Assembly: GCA_963802575.1 (NCBI GenBank)
Contig: CAWDJF010000004.1
Location: 124,001 to 188,000 of the forward strand
DNA: 64,000 bases
Origin: DATFTE01 sp963802575
GTDB taxonomy: Bacteria > Acidobacteriota > Terriglobia > Terriglobales > Acidobacteriaceae
Direction of reading: 5' to 3'
In this document: positions 1 through 7,660 of the stretch, in pieces
How the letters are laid out: each line of letters begins with the position of its first letter
How positions within the stretch are numbered: the first letter of the stretch is position 1
Translations under genes and position numbers: made by a program
Notes under the pieces: model-generated
Database searches by the model: none
What the model was told of the DNA's origin: nothing
Seen by the model: the letters and a program-made list of their open reading frames with translations, nothing else

Positions 1-894
1 AGCGACTAACAGCAACATCAACGTCAAAGCATTCGCCGCACGTTCAGCGACAGCTACGAGTTCCGTGAGGTTAGTGACGTTGTAAACCGACTCGGCGCGG
101 TGGCGCGACTGAATCACCCGCTTGATCTGCTCGGTCGCGTCTGGAACCATCGAAGAATCAGCAAGCGAGAAATAAATCTGCTTCACGGTCACGTTGTCGG
201 TGAAGTAGCGCGACACCGTATACGGAATCAGCATGGTGCTGTCGGTCACTTCCGACTGCCCGAACGTGTTCACGCGCTCGCGAAAGGTTCCGATGATGAC
301 GAATGGCAAGCCGTTGAGTTTGATCACCTTGCCGACAGCTTCGTCGTCTGAGCCGTAGAGAATCTTGGCTAGCTTTTCAGTGACGACTCCTACTTTGTTG
401 TGCGCCTGCGAATCTTGTGCGTCGAAGAACCGGCCCGAGGTGACCACCAGATTCCGCACAATCAGGTATTCGGGATACACCCCGAGAATTTGGATATCGC
501 GTTCTTTGCCGCCACCCACAGGAACGCGATCGGACATGTTCACAACCGGCGAAGCGGCGACAATCCCGGGAACTTCCGTCTGCGCGGCCTTCAGATCGTC
601 GATGGTCAGCGGATCGACGGCGGAATTGCCAATGCGCTGTTGCCCGCCTTCGTATTCAGCATAAATCAGGTTGGCCCCGATCGACTGGATCTGATTGAGG
701 ACGTATTGTTTGCCGGTCAAGCCGATGGTCACCACCAGAATCAAAGAGGCAGTGCCAATCACCATGCCGAGGGCCGTCAGCAGGAAACGAATCTTGTTGC
801 CGCAGAAAGTTTCGTAGGCGAAGCTGAGAATCTCGCCAGAGACTACGCGACGCGGATGAGGCGTGGCCGACGTTGTGGTGGTGATGGTCGACAT
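1..894 (-). CDS. MacB-like ABC transporter permease, N-terminal part
   Basis: The gene runs off the left edge; 298 codons are visible from an ATG at 894. After a short cytoplasmic N-terminus the protein has one membrane segment (about residues 36-58, around GMVIGTASLILVVTIG), then a large extracytoplasmic region with motifs usual for the MacB periplasmic core domain (SIGANLIYAEYEGG, RFFDAQDSQ, GKVIKLNGLPFVIIG). The visible end enters what should be the second membrane segment (LTLMLLL). MacB/FtsX-type permeases couple an ATPase partner to export of small molecules or lipoproteins, or act mechanically across the envelope; which substrate applies cannot be told here. The ATPase and C-terminal permease domain must lie outside the window. 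Family assignment is firm, role is inferred. Confidence 0.85.
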   Translation of the reverse strand, partial: MSTITTTTSATPHPRRVVSGEILSFAYETFCGNKIRFLLTALGMVIGTASLILVVTIGLTGKQYVLNQIQSIGANLIYAEYEGGQQRIGNSAVDPLTIDDLKAAQTEVPGIVAASPVVNMSDRVPVGGGKERDIQILGVYPEYLIVRNLVVTSGRFFDAQDSQAHNKVGVVTEKLAKILYGSDDEAVGKVIKLNGLPFVIIGTFRERVNTFGQSEVTDSTMLIPYTVSRYFTDNVTVKQIYFSLADSSMVPDATEQIKRVIQSRHRAESVYNVTNLTELVAVAERAANALTLMLLLVA

Positions 895-957
895 CCCGAT
901 ACAGCTTAGATGCTACCCGTCCGCTGCAAGAGGCGCAATTGACGGGGCAGAACATGG

Positions 958-2607
958 GTGAGGAGGGTATTGTCTTGGGCCATTTTTCCGCGGAATGCAG
1001 CGATCTTTCATTGCACAGACACTTCCACCTTGTTAACATTTAACCTTCTGAACAGCGATAGAGACCAATCCAACTCGGCGTTTTCGCCGCATGCTGTCGC
1101 GGAGCCCCCGGAGCAAAAAACTGGGACGCTTGGGCCTGTCGCAAAAGCTCCGCGAGTCGCTTCCAAAATCCGTAACGGATTGATTCTCCTGCTTCTCACG
1201 CTGGCATCGCTGCTGGTGATGGGATACCATCCCGGCGCGGAAGACGCGGAAATCTACCTTCCTGGCATCGAAAAAATTCTCCGGCCCGAGCTGTTTCCCT
1301 TCAATGCGCAGTTTTTTCAGTCCCACGCGCACATGACCCTGTTTCCCAACCTGATCGCGGCGTCGGTACAACTCAGCCAGTTGCCGATTGAAGTTGTGAC
1401 GTTCGGGTGGCAGTTGCTGTCTTTGTTTCTTCTTTTGTGGGCCGCGTGGGAGCTGATGGGAAAGTGCTTTGAAGATACGAAAGCTCGCTGGGCAGGAGTC
1501 GTCTTGCTAGCGGCCTTGTTCACCTTGCCCGTGGCCGGGACTGCGCTCTACATCATGGACCAGTACATCAATCCGCGGAACCTGACGGCGTTCGCGGGAA
1601 TTTTTGCGATTGTCGCGGTGCTGGACCGGAAATATATTCGCGCCGGATTATTTCTGCTGTTTGCGGCGGCAATGCATCCGCTGATGCCGGCTTTTGCAAT
1701 TTTCTACGCGGTCATCCTGGTGTGGATGCGGCGGCGGGACTTCACGAACATCAATTTCGCTGCGGCGTTACCGTTTGCATTCCTATTTCAACCCACGTCA
1801 GCTGCTTATCATCAGGTCGCCACTTCGCATACCTATCACTATTTTCTGCGATGGCAGTGGTACGAAATTCTGGGGGCGGTCGCGCCGCTTGGAATCCTTT
1901 GGGGATTCAGCCGTTTGGCCCGTTCGCGGCAGATGTGGAATGTCGATCTGCTGTGCCGGGCGTTCATGGTGTACGAATCGATTTGTATTGTGGCAGCGGT
2001 GATCTTGTCGTCTTCACCGCGATTTGAGGCTCTGGCCCGCATCCAACCAATGAGGAGCCTTTACCTTCTATACATAGTAATGATTCTCCTGGCGGGGGGC
2101 TTCGCGGGAGAATACCTGCTAAAGAACCGTGCGTGGCGATGGGTGGCGTTATTCCTGCCTTTGTGCGCGGGAATGTTCTACGCGCAGCGGCAACTGTTTC
2201 CCGCAAGCGCCCACATTGAGTGGCCGGGCGCAACCCCAAAGAATCCCTGGGTGCAGGCGTTTCTGTGGGTGAGGGATAACACTCCGGTGGATGCGGTGTT
2301 CGCGTTAGATCCCCACCACATGCAGATCGCGGGAGAAGACAGCAATGGCTTCCGCGCGATTGCGCAACGAAGCATGTTGGCCGATGCTTCGAAAGACAGC
2401 GGGGCAGTCACGATGTTCCCGCCGCTGGCGGAGGAGTGGCAGCGGCAGGTGCAGGCGCAGAACGGCTGGAAGAATTTTCAGGCACAGGACTTTGACCGGC
2501 TCCAATCCACTTACGGTGTCAATTGGGTGGTGGTGCAAGGGCAGGGCCTGGCGGATATGAGCTGTCCTTATCAGAACCAGGTCGTCGCGGTTTGCCGCTT
2601 GAATTAA
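958..2607 (+). CDS. Polytopic membrane protein, possible GT-C-like
   Basis: An integral membrane protein of up to 549 residues. A hydrophobic segment near residue 73 is followed by an extracytoplasmic stretch (YHPGAEDAEIYLPGI, then PFNAQFFQSHAHMTLFPN) and about ten further membrane segments, ending in a soluble C-terminal domain of about 130 residues with DPHHMQIAGED and RSMLADASKDSG. The acidic loop after the first membrane segment followed by many helices resembles GT-C-fold polyprenol-dependent glycosyltransferases or related uncharacterised membrane proteins, but no family motif is conclusive. The start is uncertain: GTG at 958 precedes an AGGAGG at 961-966, and TTG at 970 or 1030 are alternatives. 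It is transcribed away from the MacB-like gene and is followed 77 bp later by an oxygenase gene. Confidence 0.7.
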   Translation: MRRVLSWAIFPRNAAIFHCTDTSTLLTFNLLNSDRDQSNSAFSPHAVAEPPEQKTGTLGPVAKAPRVASKIRNGLILLLLTLASLLVMGYHPGAEDAEIYLPGIEKILRPELFPFNAQFFQSHAHMTLFPNLIAASVQLSQLPIEVVTFGWQLLSLFLLLWAAWELMGKCFEDTKARWAGVVLLAALFTLPVAGTALYIMDQYINPRNLTAFAGIFAIVAVLDRKYIRAGLFLLFAAAMHPLMPAFAIFYAVILVWMRRRDFTNINFAAALPFAFLFQPTSAAYHQVATSHTYHYFLRWQWYEILGAVAPLGILWGFSRLARSRQMWNVDLLCRAFMVYESICIVAAVILSSSPRFEALARIQPMRSLYLLYIVMILLAGGFAGEYLLKNRAWRWVALFLPLCAGMFYAQRQLFPASAHIEWPGATPKNPWVQAFLWVRDNTPVDAVFALDPHHMQIAGEDSNGFRAIAQRSMLADASKDSGAVTMFPPLAEEWQRQVQAQNGWKNFQAQDFDRLQSTYGVNWVVVQGQGLADMSCPYQNQVVAVCRLN

Positions 2608-2684
2608 GTTCGACATTGGCTGTCGGGGCCAATGGGGTCGTCGCTTGGGAACTTTAGCAATTTTGGAAATGAAGGAAGAGCTTG

Positions 2685-3548
2685 ATGGCTACTTTGCAAG
2701 CGGTGGCGAAGTCTGTCGCATTGTTCCCGTATGAGCGCTGGAGTGCGGAACTGCAAGCCGTTTCGCGTGAGTATCAAGATAACCATCCCGTCCCACACAT
2801 TTTTCTGAATGATTTTCTGGAGCTGCCGATGGCGCGCCAGATCGCCGAGGAATTCCCCGCCCCCAACACAGACGCCTGGACGCACTACCAGCATCACAAC
2901 GAAAACAAGCTGGGTATGGCGAAGCGGGAATGTTTTCCCCGGGAACTGGGTTTGGTGGTCGATGAGCTGAATTCGCCCGAGTTTGTGATCTGGCTATCGG
3001 AACTGACCGGCATTCCCGGGTTAATGGCCGATCCCATGCTTGAGGGCGGAGGGCTGCACCAATCGGGGCCCGGCGGCTTTCTCAATGTCCACACCGATTT
3101 TTCCAATCATCACTACCACAAGAACTGGCGCCGCCGGGTGAACCTGATTCTGTATTTGAACGAAGGCTGGCAGGAGCCGTGGGGCGGATCGATTGAGCTA
3201 TGGGATCGAACCATGCATCACTGCGTGGCAAAATATCCGCCGCTGCTGAACCACGCGCTGATCTTCAACACCAACGAGATTTCGTATCACGGCTTTCCCG
3301 AGCCGTTGCAATGTCCCGAAGGCGCGTCGCGCAAGAGCCTGGCTCTTTACTACTACACCGTCTCGGAAAACATTTCGGTACGCTCGACGAATTACCGGGC
3401 GCGTCCCAGTGACAGCATGTGGAACTCGGCGATGATCTGGCTCGACAAGGAAGCCGTGGATCTTTACTCGCGAGCAAAAGCCAGATTTGGATTCTCGGAT
3501 GAGTTCGCTAGTAAGGTGCTGGGGTTGTTATCGAAGAAAGAGAAGTAG
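2685..3548 (+). CDS. 2OG-Fe(II) oxygenase (prolyl hydroxylase-like)
   Basis: A soluble protein of 287 residues that fits the 2-oxoglutarate and Fe(II)-dependent dioxygenase superfamily. The metal triad is visible as HTDF near residue 134 and a distal His in ISYHGFPEP near residue 205, followed by an Arg in GASRKSLALYYYT that would hold 2-oxoglutarate. Between them VNLILYLNEGWQEPWGG is the typical core of the P4Hc-type fold. Members hydroxylate protein side chains or small molecules; the substrate is not predictable. ATG at 2685 is chosen over the TTG three bases earlier because the purine-rich GAAGGAAGAG ends a few bases upstream. The neighbouring gene upstream is a membrane protein on the same strand, so co-transcription is possible. 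Confidence 0.85.
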   Translation: MATLQAVAKSVALFPYERWSAELQAVSREYQDNHPVPHIFLNDFLELPMARQIAEEFPAPNTDAWTHYQHHNENKLGMAKRECFPRELGLVVDELNSPEFVIWLSELTGIPGLMADPMLEGGGLHQSGPGGFLNVHTDFSNHHYHKNWRRRVNLILYLNEGWQEPWGGSIELWDRTMHHCVAKYPPLLNHALIFNTNEISYHGFPEPLQCPEGASRKSLALYYYTVSENISVRSTNYRARPSDSMWNSAMIWLDKEAVDLYSRAKARFGFSDEFASKVLGLLSKKEK

Positions 3549-3581
3549 CGGTGAGCTTTTCGTCTTCCCCGGATAAAACTT

Positions 3582-3628
3582 CAACGCAAAGCGCGCGAAG
3601 GACGGCCGCAAAGATCGCAAAGAAAATC
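3582..3628. repeat. Extragenic CGCAAAG-type repeat, copy A
   Basis: Between the convergent oxygenase and OsmC genes lies a short motif-rich stretch containing CGCAAAG, CGCGAAGGAC, CCGCAAAGA and CGCAAAG in a row. A related copy sits at 6649-6699, matching at about 32 of 41 aligned positions. It looks like a dispersed extragenic repeat, not coding. Confidence 0.6.
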
Positions 3629-3671
3629 GTTAATGCGCGTCCGGTTTGCTTGTTCGCCGTCACCCCTGATT

Positions 3672-4178
3672 TCAACTGACTGACGGCCACGAAGTTTCAA
3701 TTTTCGGAGGCCGCACCAGAGTCTGGAAGACCACGCAATACTGCTCCGTCTTCTCCTGCAACGCCTTTAATTGTTCGGGGGTCGCTTCCGGAGCATCGAT
3801 GTCGAATTTCGCGCGGATCGCCTGAAACCCTACCGGCACTTCCTTTGAAATCCCCAACGTTCCCTGCAGGTCCATGTCGCCCTCAATGGTGACTTCAATG
3901 TGGCGAGTGGGAACTCCCATCGCCTTCGCCACGAGTTGACAAGTAAGCTGGGCGCAGGCGGCAAGCGCTCCGATCAGAAGATCGCCAGAGCAGGCGGCGG
4001 TGCCAGCGCCGCCGACGCCCGTGTGAGCCTGGGCTTCATAGAGAGCGCGCCCGATGTCGACAGAGCACGATAGCGGCGTCGCGGTTTCGTTTCCCTTGGC
4101 GGTGATGGTAATGCGAGAGCTTGCCGGCTCCCTGCGGTACTGCTCTTTCAGCGGTTTCTGCAACGATCGAATGTCCAC
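3672..4178 (-). CDS. OsmC family protein (copy 1)
   Basis: A 168-residue OsmC/Ohr-superfamily protein, a cytoplasmic thiol peroxidase family that reduces organic hydroperoxides. The first redox cysteine is in ALAACAQLTC (about C75) and the second in QYCVVFQTL (about C148), so both family cysteines are kept. VEVTIEGDMDLQG-like central strand and VGFQAIRAKFDIDAP match the family core. The strong GGGAGGA sequence lies within the longest open frame, so the start is placed at GTG 4178, just after it; the spacing is slightly short. It is downstream of the DJ-1/AraC regulator on the same strand (36 bp between them) and is probably co-transcribed with it. Peroxide reduction is inferred from family membership. 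Confidence 0.85.
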   Translation of the reverse strand: MDIRSLQKPLKEQYRREPASSRITITAKGNETATPLSCSVDIGRALYEAQAHTGVGGAGTAACSGDLLIGALAACAQLTCQLVAKAMGVPTRHIEVTIEGDMDLQGTLGISKEVPVGFQAIRAKFDIDAPEATPEQLKALQEKTEQYCVVFQTLVRPPKIETSWPSVS

Positions 4179-4214
4179 GAATCCTCCCAAAATGATTGAA
4201 AACTTTCCGCGCCC

Positions 4215-5189
4215 TTAAATGCCGAACTTGTCGCGATAGGCGCTGGGCGACACTCCCGTGTGGCGATGGAACAGCGAGCGGAAGAACGCGACATCCTGGT
4301 AACCGACCGCGTCGCCGATTTCCTGCATAGTGCGGTGGTTGTTTTCGAGCAAGCGCTTGGCAGCGGCGATGCGCAGCTTCTGCACGTAAGCGAGCGGGCT
4401 GTCTCCGGTGGCTTGCTTAAAACGCCGCACAAAGTTGCGCATGCTCATGCCCACCCGCCGCGCGGGATAGTCGAGCGGAAACGTGCGGTGAAAATTCTCG
4501 TGCATCCATTCTTGCGCAATGGTGATGGCGTCGTCGTTGTGTTCGGTCTTCAACGGAATGACCGCAAAACCCGCCTGCCAGGCGCGAGGAGTTTCAATGA
4601 GCAGCGCCTTGGAACTCTGCAGCGCGATTTCGTGGCCGCAAAACTTCTCGACGAGATAGAGACTCAAATCGAGCGCAGCATGCACGCCTCCGCCGCAATA
4701 GAAGCCGCGATCCTCGGTCACCATGAGCTCGGGCATCCATTTCACCCGGGGATATTTCTCCCGAAAACAGTCGGCTAGCGCCCAGTGTGTAGTGGCGCGA
4801 TGGCCGTCGAGCATCCCCGTCGCGGCAACCAACCCTACACCCGAGCAGACGGAGGCAATGGCCACTCCACGTTTGTGCAAGCGCTTCAGCCACGGCACGA
4901 CAGGACCGTTGCGCTCGACCACGTCATCAAGGCTCAGTCCCGTGGTGGGGATGAAGATCAGGTCGGTCTTTCGGATGTCCCGAATCGAGGCCATCGGCTT
5001 GATTAAGAGCGGGCCGTCACAATTTACGGCGCGCCCGTCTGCCGAAGCAGTGGTCACCTGAAAGAGAGCCTTCTCCGGCTTACCCGTGAGATGGTTCCAC
5101 AGCGTGCCGGCATGGCGGAAGACCTCCATGGGCCCCACAGCGGTTGAAGAAAACGTCTGATCCAGGAACAAAACAGTGACATCCACCAT
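4215..5189 (-). CDS. GlxA/FtrA-type transcriptional regulator (DJ-1 + AraC)
   Basis: A 324-residue regulator made of an N-terminal DJ-1/PfpI domain (about residues 1-185) and a C-terminal AraC-type double helix-turn-helix (about 240-320). The nucleophile-elbow cysteine is present in ASVCSGVGL (C115). The AraC part shows MSMRNFVRRFKQATGDSP, IGDAVGYQDVAFFRSLFHRHTG. Such proteins usually sense a small ligand in the DJ-1 domain and activate adjacent operons. ATG 5189 is preferred because GGGAGGGAG lies six bases upstream; a longer frame to 5300 exists but crosses the promoter region. It sits between two osmC-like genes, sharing one operon with copy 1 and facing away from copy 2, so it probably controls both. 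Confidence 0.9.
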   Translation of the reverse strand: MVDVTVLFLDQTFSSTAVGPMEVFRHAGTLWNHLTGKPEKALFQVTTASADGRAVNCDGPLLIKPMASIRDIRKTDLIFIPTTGLSLDDVVERNGPVVPWLKRLHKRGVAIASVCSGVGLVAATGMLDGHRATTHWALADCFREKYPRVKWMPELMVTEDRGFYCGGGVHAALDLSLYLVEKFCGHEIALQSSKALLIETPRAWQAGFAVIPLKTEHNDDAITIAQEWMHENFHRTFPLDYPARRVGMSMRNFVRRFKQATGDSPLAYVQKLRIAAAKRLLENNHRTMQEIGDAVGYQDVAFFRSLFHRHTGVSPSAYRDKFGI

Positions 5190-5210
5190 ACGAATCTCCC
5201 TCCCAGACGG

Positions 5211-5290
5211 TTGGCCGGAATGCCCGTCTACAATGGCGCATTTACCACGGTGCTGGCCGAAACGCCTATCTACGATGGCATATCCGCCAT
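5211..5290. promoter_or_regulatory. Two imperfect direct repeats in divergent promoter (candidate operator)
   Basis: Two 38-base copies start at 5211 and 5253, 42 bp apart, about four helical turns. Both contain TGGCCG, a TCTAC and an ATGGC core followed by CCA. They match at 27 of 38 positions and every mismatch is a transition. Each copy contains a TGG-N8-CCA dyad. Position between the regulator and osmC copy 2 and the AraC family habit of binding direct repeats suggest an operator. Function is inferred. Confidence 0.5.
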
Positions 5291-5374
5291 CTTGTTGCAA
5301 GAGGGAGCGGAGGGTATTTTCGAGCCATCGAATGTGAGTGATTCGAAAGTCAGCAAAGCTTGGGGGAAAAGATT

Positions 5375-5947
5375 ATGGCAACTACAGAGAAACTCGAGAA
5401 AGTCGTGAACGGGGTGAACGTCAGCGACCTCGTCAATACGGTGGAGGCGATCAAGTCGGCTCCGGCCATCGCTAAGTTCAAGTTCCGGGTAAGCAATGGG
5501 TGGAATGGGGCGAGCCGGAATTGCTCAACCGTAGACGGCTATTTCGGAGCAGGAGAAGAACACAAGCGGGAGCGGGCGTTCAGGTTGCAGGCGGACGAAC
5601 CAGCGGTCTTACTGGGCACGGATGGAGCCGCGAATCCCGTGGAATATCTGCTTCATGCCCTGGCATCGTGCCTGACGACTTCGATGGTGTATCACGCGGC
5701 CGCGCGCGGTATCGAGATCGAGGAGGTCGAATCGACGTTCGAGGGCGATCTGGATTTGCGAGGGTTTCTGGAACTCGACAGGAACGTGCGCCAGGGATTC
5801 CAGGCGATCCGCGTGAACTTCAAGATCAAGGCCGATGTGCCAGACAGCCAGCTCCAGGAAATTGTGGCGTTGGGCACGAATCACTCGCCGGTATTTGACT
5901 CGCTCACCAAGGGCGTGCCGGTTTCGGTGCAAGCGGAGCGAATGTAG
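5375..5947 (+). CDS. OsmC family protein (copy 2)
   Basis: A 190-residue OsmC-like protein divergent from the regulator and copy 1. GTDGAANPVEYLLHALASC carries the first redox cysteine (C99), and FEGDLDLRGFLEL and GFQAIRVNFKIKAD give the family core. At the place of the second cysteine the sequence reads NHSPVFDSL, with serine at 171, so a two-cysteine peroxidase cycle is unlikely unless another thiol serves. The start is ATG 5375, preceded by GGGGGAAAAG. An N-terminal extension of about 30 residues precedes the core. It could act as a one-cysteine peroxidase or in binding; the family assignment is secure, the reaction is not. Confidence 0.85.
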   Translation: MATTEKLEKVVNGVNVSDLVNTVEAIKSAPAIAKFKFRVSNGWNGASRNCSTVDGYFGAGEEHKRERAFRLQADEPAVLLGTDGAANPVEYLLHALASCLTTSMVYHAAARGIEIEEVESTFEGDLDLRGFLELDRNVRQGFQAIRVNFKIKADVPDSQLQEIVALGTNHSPVFDSLTKGVPVSVQAERM

Positions 5948-6011
5948 GAGGCGCGATGCGCCTGGGCCAAGTCATAGTCCGAGTTCCATATTCGAAAAAG
6001 GAGATACAACA

Positions 6012-6557
6012 ATGAAAAACCTTGTAGGCTCGTGGGCGCTAGGAATGGTGAAGGTCGCTCTGCTGAGCAGCCTGTCGTTGATCGTGCCAAGTTTCGCTCA
6101 GAATACGACGAAAGATTCTTCTGCGAAGCTGGTGCAGGACGTGAGAAAGGCAACGCAGCAGTTTCTGGATGTCAACAACGCGACGGCAGCCGGATATGGT
6201 CCGGCGTTCGGTTGCGTCAGCGGAACTGATCATGGCGCGATGGGGATTCACTATGTGAATGGGGCGCTGGTTGGCGACGGCGATCTGAATGTCTCCACTC
6301 CGGAGGCCCTGATCTACGAACCAGTGGGCAACGCACGGCGGTTGGTGGGTGTGGAATACATTGTGGATTCGGCGACGTGGCTGGCCAATCACAACAACGT
6401 GCCGCCATCGCTCGACGATGAGGATTTCCTGTTTGTGCCGGCGCCGAACCGGTTCAACCTGGATTCCTTTTTCGAGCTGCATGTGTGGGCGTGGCGCGAC
6501 AATCCGCAGGGAGCGTTCGTGGACTGGAACAATAAGGTCAGTTGCGAACACGAGTAG
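6012..6557 (+). CDS. Secreted hypothetical protein
   Basis: A 181-residue protein with a clear signal peptide (LLSSLSLIVPSFAQ, cleavage after about residue 30) and no further membrane segment, so it should be periplasmic or secreted. Recognisable blocks are GYGPAFGCVSG, DHGAMGIHYVNG, PEALIYEP, RLVGVEYIV and a C-terminal ELHVWAWRDNPQGAFVDWN with a terminal cysteine. I have no name for the family. The start at 6012 has AAGGAG nine bases upstream. It follows osmC copy 2 by 64 bp on the same strand, so it may share that promoter, and ends in a strong intrinsic terminator. Confidence 0.8.
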   Translation: MKNLVGSWALGMVKVALLSSLSLIVPSFAQNTTKDSSAKLVQDVRKATQQFLDVNNATAAGYGPAFGCVSGTDHGAMGIHYVNGALVGDGDLNVSTPEALIYEPVGNARRLVGVEYIVDSATWLANHNNVPPSLDDEDFLFVPAPNRFNLDSFFELHVWAWRDNPQGAFVDWNNKVSCEHE

Positions 6558-6581
6558 AGCGCGCCAACAAAATATAACCCG

Positions 6582-6613
6582 TGGCGTCGAAGACAAGTCG
6601 GCGCCATTTTTTT
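6582..6613 (+). terminator. Intrinsic terminator after secreted hypothetical gene
   Basis: TGGCGTCGA pairs with TCGGCGCCA (nine pairs including one wobble) around a seven-base loop and is followed by seven T residues. Confidence 0.85.
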
Positions 6614-6648
6614 GTTATCTATCAGTGTTGATGTCACAGAAGAAACGA

Positions 6649-6699
6649 AAGCCTTTGACCGCAAAGTTCGCGAAGAACATCCGCAAAGAGCGCTAAGGA
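6649..6699. repeat. Extragenic CGCAAAG-type repeat, copy B
   Basis: The stretch has CCGCAAAG, CGCGAAGAAC, CCGCAAAGAG and CGCTAAG, aligning to the repeat at 3582-3628. It occupies the space between a terminator and the end of the glycosyltransferase gene. Confidence 0.55.
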
Positions 6700-6719
6700 A
6701 TGCTGCGCAGGTGGAAATA

Positions 6720-7526
6720 CTAGGTGCCGCTGCGTTCCGGGGTACCGGGGGCGTAGTAGATGGGAAGCTGGTCGTCGAGGCGACGGCCGTCTGCGGCGAA
6801 GATTCGGTAGTGCGCCAGGCCTGCGCGTTGAAGGGCGAACTGCAGGGCGGTGGCGAGCACTCCCATGCCGTACTTCACACTGCGACGGAAGTTGATCGAC
6901 GAAGCCTCTTCGAAATACTTCGTGGGGCAAGAGACCTCTCCGATACCGAATCCAAAATAAGCGCACTGCGCGAGCATCTGGTTGTCGAAAACGAAGTCGT
7001 CGGAATTCTCGACCAGCGGAAGCTTGGTGAGCACGTCGCGGCTGAAGGCGCGGTATCCGGTGTGGTACTCGGACAACTTGATTCCCAGAAAAATATTCTC
7101 GAAGGCGGTGAGGAAGCGGTTGGCGATGTATTTCCAGATGGGCATGCCGCCGCGCAGGGCACGTCCTCCGATGATGCGCGAGCCGAGCACGACGTCGTAC
7201 ACGCCATAAGCAACCATGCTCGCCATGGCCGTAACCAGCAGCGGCGTGTACTGATAATCGGGGTGCACCATGATGACGACGTCGGCGCCGGCGGCGAGCG
7301 CTTCGCGATAGCAGGTCTGCTGGTTGCGTCCGTAACCGTAGTTTTTATCGTGCACGAAGAACGGGATGCCCAGCTCTTTGGCCACGCGCACGGTTCCGTC
7401 GGAGCTGTGATCGTCGACCAGGATGCAGGTGTCGACCAGGTCGGGCAACTCGCGGACCGTTAATTCAAGCGTCTTCTCCGCGTTGTAGGCGGGGAGCACG
7501 ACGGCGATGCGTTTCCCGTTAATCAT
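6720..7526 (-). CDS. Glycosyltransferase family 2 (dolichyl-phosphate mannose synthase-like)
   Basis: A 268-residue cytoplasmic GT2 enzyme. The N-terminus has VVLPAYNAEKTL and CILVDDHSSDGT for nucleotide-sugar binding, the metal/catalytic region is VIMVHPDYQYTP, and HTGYRAFSRDVL and DFVFDNQML correspond to the acceptor-side loops of DPM1/ArnC-like enzymes. No C-terminal membrane segment follows, so it resembles soluble DPM1-type forms that transfer sugar to a polyprenyl phosphate at the inner leaflet. The start is ATG 7526. It faces away from leuC, with 134 bp between the starts. The acceptor and sugar are not predictable. Confidence 0.88.
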   Translation of the reverse strand: MINGKRIAVVLPAYNAEKTLELTVRELPDLVDTCILVDDHSSDGTVRVAKELGIPFFVHDKNYGYGRNQQTCYREALAAGADVVIMVHPDYQYTPLLVTAMASMVAYGVYDVVLGSRIIGGRALRGGMPIWKYIANRFLTAFENIFLGIKLSEYHTGYRAFSRDVLTKLPLVENSDDFVFDNQMLAQCAYFGFGIGEVSCPTKYFEEASSINFRRSVKYGMGVLATALQFALQRAGLAHYRIFAADGRRLDDQLPIYYAPGTPERSGT

Positions 7527-7587
7527 TCGTCTCGCGGACAGTCTGACGCCAAGACAACTGGGTGCTCAGAATTGGCCGATATCCCTC

Positions 7588-7593
7588 TATAAT
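7588..7593 (+). promoter_or_regulatory. Candidate -10 box upstream of leuC
   Basis: A perfect TATAAT lies 68 bp before the leuC start. No convincing -35 hexamer is seen at the usual spacing, so this is tentative. Confidence 0.35.
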
Positions 7594-7660
7594 AACAAGA
7601 CACGCCCACCTGATGAGGATTTCCCATACCCGAGGGCGAACCTTTTTTCTGAGCGAGAAG

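Noticed and set aside
5190..5300. N-terminal extension of the DJ-1/AraC regulator
   Set aside because: The extension translates the direct repeats and a strong ribosome site exists for ATG 5189, so the region is more likely regulatory.
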